A stretch of 9,779 nt of DNA, from NCBI GenBank assembly GCA_003521145.1, contig DOTL01000072.1, positions 1 to 9,779 on the forward strand, given 5' to 3'. Positions 1 to 7,145 of the stretch are shown here, piece after piece. Under the pieces are notes generated by a model, which was not told the DNA's origin, did no database searches, and saw nothing but the letters and a program-made list of their open reading frames with translations. The translations under genes and the position numbers were made by a program. Every line of letters begins with the position of its first letter. The first letter of the stretch is position 1. Source of the stretch: Streptococcus sp. Lineage in GTDB: Bacteria; Bacillota; Bacilli; Lactobacillales; Streptococcaceae.

Positions 1-50
1 AACTTCATTATAGAACTTTCAGTTAAATTAGGAATAATATCGTAGATTAA

Positions 51-866
51 TTACTTGTCAAAAATATTACCGACTTCAACTTCTACCTTCTGTGCTTTTA
101 CATCGATATCAGAAACCGTAAGTAATGATTTATATTCATGGATATCACGATTGCCTTTAGCATTTTCTGCGAATACAGCTACACCTACTGACTCACTATC
201 AAATTCTGAAAGCAAGCTAATCATACCCGTAATGGTACCACCACCTTTAAGAAAATCATCAACAATAAGGACGCGGCTATTGGGTTTCAAACTACGTTTT
301 GAAAGGAACATTTTTTCAATACGGTCACTTGAACCACTAACGTAGTTTACCGATACAGTTGAACCTTCTGTAATTTTTAAGTCACGACGAACAATAACAA
401 ATGGAATATTCAAGACTTCTGCTACTGCATTTGCTAAAGGAACCCCTTTAGTTGCAACAGTCATAACGGCATCAATTTTTTGTCCTTTAAAGGCACTGGC
501 AATGATACGACCAATATTTTTCAAAATAGACGGTGTACTCAGTAAATCAGATAGGTAGAGATAACCACCTGGTAAGATACGATCACTCTCGGAAAGACGT
601 TTACAAAGATTTTCAACCAAACTTCTTGCATCTTCATCAGAAATAGTTGGTGTAAACATAACGCCACCAGATACACCCGTTACTGTTTCGATTTCCCCTA
701 TTTGACTTTCCTCAAAAGCTTTTTTGATGATAGCAATATCTTCTGAGATTGAAGACTTTGCAGCTTCATAACACTCTACAAAAGTGTTGAGGCTTGTCAA
801 TTGATAAGGATTATTAATCAGGTAGTTTGAAATCACTACCATGCGCTCACTCCGTTTTAATTTCAT
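51..866 (-). CDS. purR: PurR, purine biosynthesis transcriptional regulator
   Basis: PurR is a DNA-binding regulator of purine synthesis and transport genes that senses PRPP; it acts as a PurBox-binding repressor in Bacillus and as an activator in Lactococcus. The 271-residue product has the expected two parts. Residues 1-73 form a winged-helix DNA-binding domain. The rest is a type I phosphoribosyltransferase-like effector domain with the PRPP loop VLIVDDFLKGGGT at about 199-211. Length is close to the family norm (about 270-285). The ATG at 866 is preceded by a modest GGTAA-type ribosome binding site. The gene follows yhaM after 93 nt that contain an extended -10 promoter and a palindrome resembling paired PurBoxes, so autoregulation is plausible. 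The PRTase-like domain is thought to bind PRPP without catalysis. Identification is firm; whether it represses or activates in this organism cannot be read from the sequence. Confidence 0.96.
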   Translation of the reverse strand: MKLKRSERMVVISNYLINNPYQLTSLNTFVECYEAAKSSISEDIAIIKKAFEESQIGEIETVTGVSGGVMFTPTISDEDARSLVENLCKRLSESDRILPGGYLYLSDLLSTPSILKNIGRIIASAFKGQKIDAVMTVATKGVPLANAVAEVLNIPFVIVRRDLKITEGSTVSVNYVSGSSDRIEKMFLSKRSLKPNSRVLIVDDFLKGGGTITGMISLLSEFDSESVGVAVFAENAKGNRDIHEYKSLLTVSDIDVKAQKVEVEVGNIFDK

Positions 867-897
867 ATGTTACCTATATTTTCTGTACTTTTCAACT

Positions 898-903
898 ATT
901 ATA
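898..903 (-). promoter_or_regulatory. purR promoter, extended -10 TGGTATAAT
   Basis: The minus strand reads TGGTATAAT, a perfect -10 hexamer with an extended TGn motif, about 30 nt upstream of the purR start. No good -35 box is found at 16-17 nt spacing, which is usual for extended -10 promoters. The -35 region is occupied by the CGAAC-containing arm of the adjacent palindrome. Confidence 0.65.
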
Positions 904-915
904 CCATAACACAGC

Positions 916-949
916 AAAAAACGAACATTTTTACCTAGAATGCTCGCTT
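916..949 (-). terminator. Hairpin after yhaM: terminator that also resembles paired PurBoxes
   Basis: On the minus strand, arms at 940-949 and 919-928 pair over 10 bp with two G-U pairs around an 11-nt loop. A T-run follows at 916-921. This fits a rho-independent terminator for the rsgA-to-yhaM operon. The plus-strand segment 917-929 matches the PurBox consensus AWWWCCGAACWWT with one mismatch. The opposite arm gives a degenerate inverted copy (core CGAGC), 17 nt from the first CGAA core, close to the inverted-pair spacing known in B. subtilis. It may therefore also be the purR operator. Confidence 0.55.
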
Positions 950-959
950 AATTTCGATT

Positions 960-1901
960 TTAATCAAATTTTGGCTTGTAGAAGGAACGATTATCCATAG
1001 CAAAGAGACGATTTGTCATTTCTCCTGGACCTACTAGGTTAAGGGCTGTCGTCATCATCATCATACTGGCATCAAGATTATCAATCATATGAATAATCTC
1101 TGCTTCCATAATACGGGGGCGTACTGGACTACCGTACTCTAGTTGTCCGTGGTGGCTGAGAATGACATGACGCAAAACAACGACATCCTCACGCGTATCG
1201 TCAATATTAAGCTCCACAAGGATCTTGGTGACTTCTTCATCAATCAAGGCAATATGACCAATTAAGTTCCCACGAACCGTATACTCAGTGTTTTCATGAC
1301 CAGTAAGCTCAATAACCTTAGCTAAATCATGAAGCATTATCCCTGCAAAGAGTAGACTCTTATTGAGCTCTGGATAAATATCTCCAATGCTGTCCGCTAG
1401 GCGAACCATAGTAGCCGTATGATAGGCTAGTCCGCTTTCAAAAGCATGGTGATTCGTTTTAGCAGCCGGAAAAGTGAAAAACTCTTTATTATACTTTCGA
1501 TAAAGAGCACGAACAATACGCTGCCAAGTTGCTTCCTCAATCTTGAAAATCATTTGCTCTAGGTATTCGCGTACTTCGGAAGGATTTACCGGCGGTTTCT
1601 CTTTGAAATCAGCTGGATCATTTGGCTCACCAAATGTAGGCAAGCGTAAGGTAATTTGGTTGACCTGAGGAGTATTATTATAAACTTCTCGACGTCCCTC
1701 CATGTGCACTACTTTACCTGCGGTAAATTCTTCGACATTATAAGGCTGAGCATCCCATAGGTTTCCTGAAATCTCACCGGTATCATCCTGAAAAGTAAAG
1801 GTAATGTAATCCTTTCCCGCTCTTGTCTTACGTACCTCTGCACGTTTAATCAGATAAAAACCTTCAAAATACTCATCTTTTTTCATTTGATTAATCTTCA
1901 T
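960..1901 (-). CDS. yhaM: 3'-5' exoribonuclease YhaM (Cbf1 type)
   Basis: YhaM is a cytoplasmic 3'-to-5' exoribonuclease found in Firmicutes; in streptococci it trims a few nucleotides from the 3' ends of mRNAs. The 313-residue product shows an N-terminal OB-fold nucleic-acid-binding domain (about 12-90). It is followed by an HD-type metal phosphohydrolase domain with H161, the H191-D192 doublet, H250-H251 and D274 as visible candidate metal ligands. Length matches the family (about 313). The ATG at 1901 lies 11 nt inside the end of rmuC, with a GAGGA ribosome binding site in the rmuC coding sequence, so the two are probably translationally coupled. It is the last gene of the rsgA operon before the hairpin at 916-949. 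Confidence 0.95.
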   Translation of the reverse strand: MKINQMKKDEYFEGFYLIKRAEVRKTRAGKDYITFTFQDDTGEISGNLWDAQPYNVEEFTAGKVVHMEGRREVYNNTPQVNQITLRLPTFGEPNDPADFKEKPPVNPSEVREYLEQMIFKIEEATWQRIVRALYRKYNKEFFTFPAAKTNHHAFESGLAYHTATMVRLADSIGDIYPELNKSLLFAGIMLHDLAKVIELTGHENTEYTVRGNLIGHIALIDEEVTKILVELNIDDTREDVVVLRHVILSHHGQLEYGSPVRPRIMEAEIIHMIDNLDASMMMMTTALNLVGPGEMTNRLFAMDNRSFYKPKFD

Positions 1902-3165
1902 GCTTATCCTCGTTTTCTAATCGTGGTAAATCTAACAAACTTTGTGTCGCACTGTCTTGATAGGTTTCAATTGTATCAAGAGCTCTAACAATTGCCCTAC
2001 TCCTTGTGTTGAGAAGACTATCGACTGTTTTACTTGCTGTATTCAATTGTCTCTGAGCTTTAGCTAACATATCTCCAAACTTGCTAAATTCTAGTTTGAC
2101 ATTGCCTAAAACCTTACTAATATCATCTGCATTCTTTTGAATATTCAAAGTTCTAAATCCTACAGACAATGAATTCAATAGTGCTGATAAAGTTGACGGG
2201 CCTGCGATAACAATATTCTCCTCGCGACGAAGGGCATCAAAGAAGGCTGGTTGGCGTACTACCTCAGCATAAAGTCCTTCCGTCGGCAAAAATAATATAC
2301 CAAAATTTGTAGTTTCAGGTGGGTTAAGATACTTCTTGTTAATATCCTTTGCAAATCGCTTAATACTAGTCAACAGTAACTTACGGTGTTTCTCAATTTC
2401 CTCTTTATTACCAGACTCATAAGCATCTTCCAGACGATAGTAATCTTCCAAAGGAAACTTAGAATCAATTGGAAGGTAGATATATTCATCTTTATGGTTT
2501 CCTGGCATTTTGATTGCATATTCAACTCGTTCACTTGAACCTGATATCGTAGGAAATTCTCGTTCGTACTGATTAACGGTCAATATGTCTTCAATAATTT
2601 GTCCTAGTTGAAGCTCTCCCAGAATGCCTCGTGTTTTTGTATTTGAAAGGACCTTGTTAAGACTTCCAACATCCTTGGCTACATTTTTCATTTCCCCCAA
2701 GCCCTGGTTAACTGACTCTAATTGTCTTGAAACAGTCTCAAAAGAGGCTTGTAAACGTGTTTGTAAGGTTTGCTCAAGTTTCTCTTCAACTGTCTGACGC
2801 ATTTGTTCCAAACGTTTCTCATTGGAATCTTGCATATCTTTTAGAGCTTTTGTTAAGCCTTGGTTTATTTGCTCAAGGCGTTGGTCCGAGCGATCTCGAT
2901 TATCAGACAGATTTTGATGTAAAACCTCTCGAATATCTGTCAACTGTTGATATAGTTCCATCTGTAATTGATTCAATTGCTTTGTCGTTTCCAGTTGATT
3001 TGTCTTAGCAAAACTTTCCAATTGAAACGAAATTTGATCTGAAAGATTATCTGCATTTTCTTCCAAACTCTTATTAATCTGTTCTTTTAACTCCATATTC
3101 TTCAAGAAAAGAGCAATAAGAATCCCTAAGCTTAATAAAGTTAAAAGTGTAAGTAGATAGATCAT
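1891..3165 (-). CDS. rmuC: RmuC family DNA recombination protein
   Basis: RmuC proteins are predicted nuclease-like factors that limit recombination at inverted repeats in E. coli; their biochemical activity is poorly defined. The product has an N-terminal membrane segment (about residues 2-21), then a long, highly charged, Gln-rich coiled coil (about 24-170). The conserved RmuC domain follows, including KTRGILGE (177-184) and LPIDSKFPLEDY (231-242). I chose the ATG at 3165 (424 residues). It places the hydrophobic segment at the very N-terminus and has an AGGAG ribosome binding site 5 nt upstream. A start at 3195 would add ten residues inside thiN without an obvious site. The start lies 1 nt after the thiN stop, and the end overlaps yhaM. 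The family call is secure; the physiological role in streptococci is inference. Confidence 0.93.
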   Translation of the reverse strand: MIYLLTLLTLLSLGILIALFLKNMELKEQINKSLEENADNLSDQISFQLESFAKTNQLETTKQLNQLQMELYQQLTDIREVLHQNLSDNRDRSDQRLEQINQGLTKALKDMQDSNEKRLEQMRQTVEEKLEQTLQTRLQASFETVSRQLESVNQGLGEMKNVAKDVGSLNKVLSNTKTRGILGELQLGQIIEDILTVNQYEREFPTISGSSERVEYAIKMPGNHKDEYIYLPIDSKFPLEDYYRLEDAYESGNKEEIEKHRKLLLTSIKRFAKDINKKYLNPPETTNFGILFLPTEGLYAEVVRQPAFFDALRREENIVIAGPSTLSALLNSLSVGFRTLNIQKNADDISKVLGNVKLEFSKFGDMLAKAQRQLNTASKTVDSLLNTRSRAIVRALDTIETYQDSATQSLLDLPRLENEDKHED

Positions 3166-3166
3166 A

Positions 3167-3799
3167 CTAACTCCTATCTTTAGTCTGGATGACAATCACA
3201 TATCCATTTGGCACAATCACTTGAATCGGACCATCAACGAATTCATTGCTAGAATAGATTTTCTTTTGGAAATAATTCATACTAGTTAATTCGTATTTTG
3301 CTCCCAAAATCGTCAGTTCTCCATCACCTTCATGTAAAAAAGAAACATATGTCATTCCGGGTTCTGGTAAAACTTTATGACTTCCTTCTGAATAATAAGT
3401 AATCTTATTTTGCTTATCTCGCAAACAGATACGCCTCATAAAAGGAGCTAATTCAGAATCGCTGACCAAAAATATATTTGATAACATATGATCAATTCTG
3501 CCACCAAAAGCACCGAAAATAGTTACTTCCGCCTCAGGATATAACTGAAATATAATTTTTAGGGCTAACTCTGTATCCGTATCATCCTTATCAGCAGGAG
3601 CAATCCTAAAATCTTTGGCAGATGATTGAATCATCTCTAACTCTGACCGCGATACTGAATCAAAATCTCCGACAGCCAAATCAAGAGGCAAAACTAACTC
3701 CAACAAATGTAAGCACGCGCGATCCACCCCAACAAAATAATCAAAATCGGTAGTGAACCACTCTAGCTCACCACCGACAAATAAAGCTATTTTAGGCAT
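3167..3799 (-). CDS. thiN: Thiamine pyrophosphokinase
   Basis: ThiN transfers pyrophosphate from ATP to thiamine to make the cofactor thiamine diphosphate, and so serves thiamine salvage. The 210-residue product has the family's acidic metal/ATP motifs: VGVDRA near 23, GDFDS at 44-48, DKDDTD at 70-75 and GGRIDH at 99-104. A beta-rich thiamine-binding C-terminal domain follows. The start is taken as the ATG at 3799 (MPKIALF), which gives the usual length of about 210. Alternative upstream starts are ATG 3808 and GTG 3811. All lie inside the end of rpe, so the genes overlap by 8 nt or more, and no clear ribosome binding site is seen. This suggests translational coupling to rpe. Making a TPP cofactor beside rpe is coherent, because transketolase in the same pentose phosphate pathway uses TPP. 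Confidence 0.93.
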   Translation of the reverse strand: MPKIALFVGGELEWFTTDFDYFVGVDRACLHLLELVLPLDLAVGDFDSVSRSELEMIQSSAKDFRIAPADKDDTDTELALKIIFQLYPEAEVTIFGAFGGRIDHMLSNIFLVSDSELAPFMRRICLRDKQNKITYYSEGSHKVLPEPGMTYVSFLHEGDGELTILGAKYELTSMNYFQKKIYSSNEFVDGPIQVIVPNGYVIVIQTKDRS

Positions 3800-4451
3800 C
3801 GATAGCATCACGAAGCGTTTGAACTTGCGCTGTCAAATCAGGATTTTTGAAGAGGTAAGAGCCCGCTACAAAAACATTAGCCCCCGCCTTGGCACATGCT
3901 GCAATGGTATTGTTATCTACACCACCATCAACTTCAATATCGAATGAATAGCTACCTTTTTCGCGAAGCTCCACAACGTGCTCCACTTTAGACATCATTT
4001 CTGGAATGAACGCCTGACCACCAAAACCTGGATTTACAGTCATGATAAGTACTTGATCCACTAAATCAAGTACAGGAATAAGTGCCTCAACTGGGGTTCC
4101 AGGATTAATCACAACACCTGCTTTCATACCAGCAACTTTGATTTTCTGGAGAGCACCATGGATATGCTTAGTGGCTTCAACATGAATGGTCATGATATCT
4201 GCACCAGCTTGTGCATAGGCATCCACATAACGCTCTGGATCAACAACCATAAGGTGGCAATCAAAAACCAACTTGCTATGTTTACGCATGCTAGCAACCA
4301 CATCTGCTCCCCAACTGATATTAGGAACAAATTGACCATCCATAATATCAATGTGAACATATTCCGCACCTGATGCATCAATACGAGCTAGTTCTGAAGC
4401 AAAATTAGCGTAATTAGCAGCTAGGATAGAAGGAGCAATTTTATATGACAT
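3792..4451 (-). CDS. rpe: Ribulose-phosphate 3-epimerase
   Basis: Rpe interconverts D-ribulose 5-phosphate and D-xylulose 5-phosphate in the non-oxidative pentose phosphate pathway. The 219-residue product is a complete TIM barrel. It has the N-terminal APSIL, the HIDIMDG motif with metal ligands H33 and D35, H66 in the CHLMV strand, the phosphate-binding VNPGFGGQ loop (139-146), and the catalytic aspartate D175 in EVDGGV. Length matches the family. It starts 6 nt after rsgA ends, with a weak AGTAGG-like ribosome binding site formed from the rsgA stop region, and it overlaps thiN at its 3' end. Function is certain at family level. Confidence 0.97.
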   Translation of the reverse strand: MSYKIAPSILAANYANFASELARIDASGAEYVHIDIMDGQFVPNISWGADVVASMRKHSKLVFDCHLMVVDPERYVDAYAQAGADIMTIHVEATKHIHGALQKIKVAGMKAGVVINPGTPVEALIPVLDLVDQVLIMTVNPGFGGQAFIPEMMSKVEHVVELREKGSYSFDIEVDGGVDNNTIAACAKAGANVFVAGSYLFKNPDLTAQVQTLRDAIDA

Positions 4452-4457
4452 GAAGAC

Positions 4458-5330
4458 CTACTTTCTTTTTACAGTTTTTTTATATGTTTCACGACGATTT
4501 TCAATTTCACTTAAAAATTGAAGGTAATTATAATAACGGACTTGCCAGATCTGGCCATTTTCAACTTCATCCTTAACAGCACAAGAAGGCTCATGGGTAT
4601 GGGTACAAGAACGGAATTTACAGCCATGACTAGCTTGACGGATTTCCGGAAAAGCTTCACTCAAGTCCTCTGCATTATCCACTTCATAATCTAGCGAAGA
4701 GAATCCTGGTGTGTCAGCAATCTTCCCACCATGAACTTCATAAAGACTTACAGCCCTTGTAGTATGACGTCCACGACCTAAACTGTCTGAAATCTCACCT
4801 GTTTCCAACTTCAACTCTGGGACAATACGGTTCAACAAGGTTGATTTTCCAACACCTGTTTGTCCCATAAAGACTGTTATTTTATCAGTCAAGAGCGGCA
4901 ATAGTTCTTCCAAACTGAAGACAAAATCAAAACCAATTTTTTGATACTGTTTTTGAATAGCCTTCATTTCTGAATCATCTTCAACCAAATCCATCTTAGA
5001 AATATAGATTACAGGTTTTATATTTTTATGCTCTAGTAAAACCAAAAAACGGTCCAAAAGATTACTATTGAAGTCCGGTTCCTTAGCAGACATAATAACC
5101 ACAGCCTGATCTATATTGACAATGGGTGGACGCACTAAACTATTGATTCGTTGACCAATTTTAAGGATATAACCTTCTGAATTTTCCTCTGCTGAAAATT
5201 CGACAAAATCCCCAACATAAGGTGTTTGCCCCTTTTTTCTAAAATTTCCTCGCGCACGTGTCTGGTATACAACACCATCATGCTCTACATAATAGAAACC
5301 TGCTAGTGCTTTGATAATTCTTCCTTGCAA
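4458..5330 (-). CDS. rsgA: Small ribosomal subunit biogenesis GTPase RsgA, TTG start
   Basis: RsgA (YjeQ/CpgA/YloQ) is a circularly permuted GTPase that checks and releases late 30S subunits. The 290-residue product has an N-terminal OB-fold (about 1-65), then the permuted G motifs: G4 as SKMD (111-114), G1 GQTGVGKST (156-164), the switch region RHTT (188-191) and G3 DTPG (206-209). The C-terminal zinc finger is C237-x4-C242-x-H244-x5-C250. The start codon is TTG at 5330, supported by GAGGAG at 5336-5341 with 5-nt spacing and by the expected N-terminus MQGRIIKALAGFYYV. It is the first gene of the operon, with an extended -10 promoter at 5359-5364, and is divergent from the tRNA-Leu gene. Confidence 0.96.
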   Translation of the reverse strand: MQGRIIKALAGFYYVEHDGVVYQTRARGNFRKKGQTPYVGDFVEFSAEENSEGYILKIGQRINSLVRPPIVNIDQAVVIMSAKEPDFNSNLLDRFLVLLEHKNIKPVIYISKMDLVEDDSEMKAIQKQYQKIGFDFVFSLEELLPLLTDKITVFMGQTGVGKSTLLNRIVPELKLETGEISDSLGRGRHTTRAVSLYEVHGGKIADTPGFSSLDYEVDNAEDLSEAFPEIRQASHGCKFRSCTHTHEPSCAVKDEVENGQIWQVRYYNYLQFLSEIENRRETYKKTVKRK

Positions 5331-5358
5331 GTGAACTCCTCATTCGTTTAATAGCCCT

Positions 5359-5364
5359 ATTATA
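5359..5364 (-). promoter_or_regulatory. rsgA operon promoter, extended -10 TGATATAAT
   Basis: The minus strand carries TGATATAAT, a perfect -10 with an extended TG motif, ending about 28 nt before the TTG start of rsgA. The -35 region is poor. The predicted transcript start is near 5352, giving a leader of about 22 nt that contains the GAGGAG ribosome binding site. Confidence 0.7.
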
Positions 5365-5424
5365 TCACAAATTAGAAAGCTTTTCTGGAACAAAAAACTG
5401 ATCTTCCATTTCTCAGTGGCCTCC

Positions 5425-5452
5425 TTGCATTTTCAATAGATTGCAGTATAAT
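5425..5452 (+). promoter_or_regulatory. tRNA-Leu promoter (TTGCAT-16-TATAAT)
   Basis: A -35 box TTGCAT at 5425-5430 and a perfect -10 TATAAT at 5447-5452 are separated by 16 nt. Transcription should start near 5459, a few bases before the mature tRNA 5' end at 5465. The tRNA therefore has its own promoter, divergent from that of rsgA. Confidence 0.8.
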
Positions 5453-5464
5453 AGTCCTATCACT

Positions 5465-5547
5465 GCGGAGGTGGTGGAACGGCAGACACGCATGCTTCAG
5501 GCGCATGTGCTTTTTCAAGCGTGAGGGTTCAAATCCCTTTCTCCGCA
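5465..5547 (+). tRNA. tRNA-Leu (anticodon CAG)
   Basis: This is a complete 83-nt class II tRNA. The acceptor arms GCGGAGG and TCTCCGC pair (one G-U) and are followed by discriminator A at 5547. The D arm contains GTGG...CAC. The anticodon stem CATGC/GCATG closes the loop TTCAGGC with anticodon CAG, which reads CUG leucine codons. A long variable arm (GCTT...AAGC) is typical of tRNA-Leu, and the T arm is GAGGG-TTCAAAT-CCCTT. The terminal CCA is not encoded. It stands alone with its own promoter and terminator. Confidence 0.97.
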
Positions 5548-5552
5548 TAACT

Positions 5553-5583
5553 AAAAATCCCACCGAGATTCAGTGGGATTTTT
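5553..5583. terminator. Bidirectional rho-independent terminator between tRNA-Leu and rsmA
   Basis: An 11-bp perfect inverted repeat (5553-5563 with 5573-5583, core ATCCCAC/GTGGGAT) encloses a 9-nt loop. It ends in a T-run on both strands, because the arms begin with AAAAA. It lies 5 nt after the tRNA and 3 nt after the rsmA stop, so it serves both convergent transcripts. Confidence 0.93.
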
Positions 5584-5586
5584 AAA

Positions 5587-6459
5587 TTATAAACCTGCTT
5601 CTCTCAAAGCATCTGATAAGTGGGCAAAATCAGAAATAGATAAAGCCTCTCCACGAATAGAAGGTTTTATATCTGCAATTTCCAAAGCCTGCTCAAGTTT
5701 GGATTTTATTTCTTCAGATTTACCAAAATGATTTGTTAAATTATTCCACAATGTCTTACGACGATGGACAAAGCTAGCCTTAGCCACTCGGAAAAGGAAA
5801 TCCTCATCTTTAACTTCAACCAACGGTTGTTCACGACGCGTCATCTTCAAAATGGCTGAGTCAACATTAGGTGCTGGTACAAAGACTGTACGAGGGACAA
5901 TGAATGCCACTTTAGCGGTCATATAATACTGAACGGCAATTGATAGAGAACCATAAGCCTTGCTATTAGGCTCTGCAGAAATGCGGTCAGCGACTTCTTT
6001 TTGCATCATAACAACAAATTCTGCAAAAGGGATCTTACTCTCAATCAAATGCATCAAGATTGGCGTCGTAATATAATATGGCAAATTGGCTACGACCTTA
6101 ATTGGTAGTTCTGGATTTTTAAATTCTTTTACCCGTGTCTGTAAATCTGCCTTGAGAACATCTTCATTAATCACGTTAACATTATCATGATCACGTAATG
6201 TATCCTCTAAAATTGGAACCAACCGATCATCAATTTCAAATGCCGTAACTTCCGCAGCATTTTCAGCCAAGAATTCTGTTAATGCTCCGATACCAGGTCC
6301 AATTTCAATTACATTGACATTTCTATCAATCTCTGCCGTATCAACAATTTTTTGTAAAATATTTGTATCTGTTAAGAAGTTCTGTCCGAAAGACTTCTTA
6401 AAGGTAAAGCCATGGCGTTCAAGGACAGCCTTGGTCACGCTACAATCTGCAATTCTCAT
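5587..6459 (-). CDS. rsmA: 16S rRNA (adenine1518-N6/adenine1519-N6)-dimethyltransferase
   Basis: RsmA (KsgA) uses S-adenosylmethionine to dimethylate two adjacent adenosines in the 3'-terminal hairpin of 16S rRNA, a late 30S maturation step; its loss gives kasugamycin resistance. The 290-residue product has GQNFL (25-29), the SAM-binding motif I EIGPGIGALTE (52-62), acidic EID at 75-77, NED at 98-100, and the catalytic NLPYYI motif (125-130). A C-terminal helical domain follows. Length is typical. The ATG at 6459 has a weak GAGAA-type ribosome binding site. It lies 125 nt after rnmV and has a -10 element at 6540-6545, so it may be transcribed both by read-through and on its own. It ends at the shared terminator. 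Confidence 0.96.
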   Translation of the reverse strand: MRIADCSVTKAVLERHGFTFKKSFGQNFLTDTNILQKIVDTAEIDRNVNVIEIGPGIGALTEFLAENAAEVTAFEIDDRLVPILEDTLRDHDNVNVINEDVLKADLQTRVKEFKNPELPIKVVANLPYYITTPILMHLIESKIPFAEFVVMMQKEVADRISAEPNSKAYGSLSIAVQYYMTAKVAFIVPRTVFVPAPNVDSAILKMTRREQPLVEVKDEDFLFRVAKASFVHRRKTLWNNLTNHFGKSEEIKSKLEQALEIADIKPSIRGEALSISDFAHLSDALREAGL

Positions 6460-6539
6460 TTATTCTCTTTTCTTATTAATTTCACAATTTTTATAATTGG
6501 ACACAAAACAGGTCCAAAGCCTTCATTATCCCAACCTCT

Positions 6540-6545
6540 ATTATA
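6540..6545 (-). promoter_or_regulatory. Possible rsmA promoter (-10 TATAAT)
   Basis: The minus strand carries a perfect TATAAT in the rnmV-rsmA gap, about 80 nt upstream of rsmA. No convincing -35 box or TG extension is seen. A small GCTAC-TTT-GTAGC palindrome (6546-6558) abuts it in the spacer region and may be an operator or a chance hairpin. Confidence 0.4.
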
Positions 6546-6584
6546 GCTACTTTGTAGCGATTTGATTGTAAGATTACTGGTAGT

Positions 6585-7145
6585 CTAGTAATTTGACATA
6601 GCCTCTTCCAGCTCCTCTAAAGTGATTCCAAACAATTCCAAACGTTTTAGAAGCTGCTTTCCATTGCAATAACCAATACGAAGCGCCTCGCCTAAATATT
6701 CTCGACGCTTTCGACTATCTGCTCCCATTAGCAGCCCTAACTTCATGAGATTTGATTTACTAATATCAAACTGATTATCATCATCGTAACTACCTAGAAC
6801 TCCAGACAAGGCCTTTTGAAGATCCTCAAAACTCGCATGCTCAACACCCAATGAACGACCTTTAGTCTTAGATTTTGGTGTTGCTTCCCCACGGTTTAAA
6901 AAAGCATGCTTTGCTGTCGGAACAGCTTCCATGATGATTTTACGGATACGTTCACCATTATAGTCTGGATCAGTAAAAACAATCACTCCACGTAATTTAT
7001 TAAGCTTATCGATACGCTCTAAGTCATCCTCATTAATAGCAGATCCTCTAGTCTCATAGGTATCCACCTCATAAAAACGTCTCAAATTTGCCGTATCATC
7101 CTTACCTTCTACCACGATGACTTCTTGAATTTTTATTTTATTCAT
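6585..7145 (-). CDS. rnmV: Ribonuclease M5 (5S rRNA maturase)
   Basis: RNase M5 makes the final cuts on 5S rRNA precursor in Firmicutes, in a reaction assisted by ribosomal protein L18. The product (186 residues from ATG 7145) starts with a Toprim domain. E13 lies in VVEGKDD (11-17), and the metal-binding acidic pair is in TDPDYNGERIR (58-68, with D59 and D61). The GVEHAS motif near 100-105 and a C-terminal helical region follow. I chose ATG 7145 because it gives the usual length of about 186 and begins 8 nt inside the end of tatD (ATGAATAA overlap). A TTG at 7154 is an alternative that adds three residues. The overlap implies translational coupling with tatD. rnmV and rsmA both serve rRNA maturation. 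Confidence 0.94.
   Translation of the reverse strand: MNKIKIQEVIVVEGKDDTANLRRFYEVDTYETRGSAINEDDLERIDKLNKLRGVIVFTDPDYNGERIRKIIMEAVPTAKHAFLNRGEATPKSKTKGRSLGVEHASFEDLQKALSGVLGSYDDDNQFDISKSNLMKLGLLMGADSRKRREYLGEALRIGYCNGKQLLKRLELFGITLEELEEAMSNY

Noticed and set aside
7..12. TATAAT on the minus strand downstream of purR
   Set aside because: It could be the -10 of the next operon (in streptococci often rpsL), but no -35 box or TG extension is visible and the gene lies outside the window.
55..345. A 96-codon plus-strand frame inside purR
   Set aside because: It lies opposite a well-supported gene and shows no recognisable domain or ribosome binding site.
2727..3008. A 93-codon plus-strand frame inside rmuC
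   Set aside because: It is antisense to the repetitive coiled-coil codons of rmuC, which readily give open frames by chance.
2860..3080. Apparent low-complexity repeats rich in CAA/TTG
   Set aside because: They encode Gln- and Leu-rich coiled-coil heptads in RmuC and are not DNA repeats or a CRISPR array.
5373..5386. Near-palindrome AGAAAGCTTTTCT between rsgA and the tRNA
   Set aside because: It is short and AT-rich, with no T-run in a useful place and no known operator match; likely chance.
5372..5563. A 63-codon minus-strand reading frame across the tRNA
   Set aside because: It is antisense to a complete tRNA-Leu and its promoter, and its protein resembles no family I recognise; it is a tRNA shadow.
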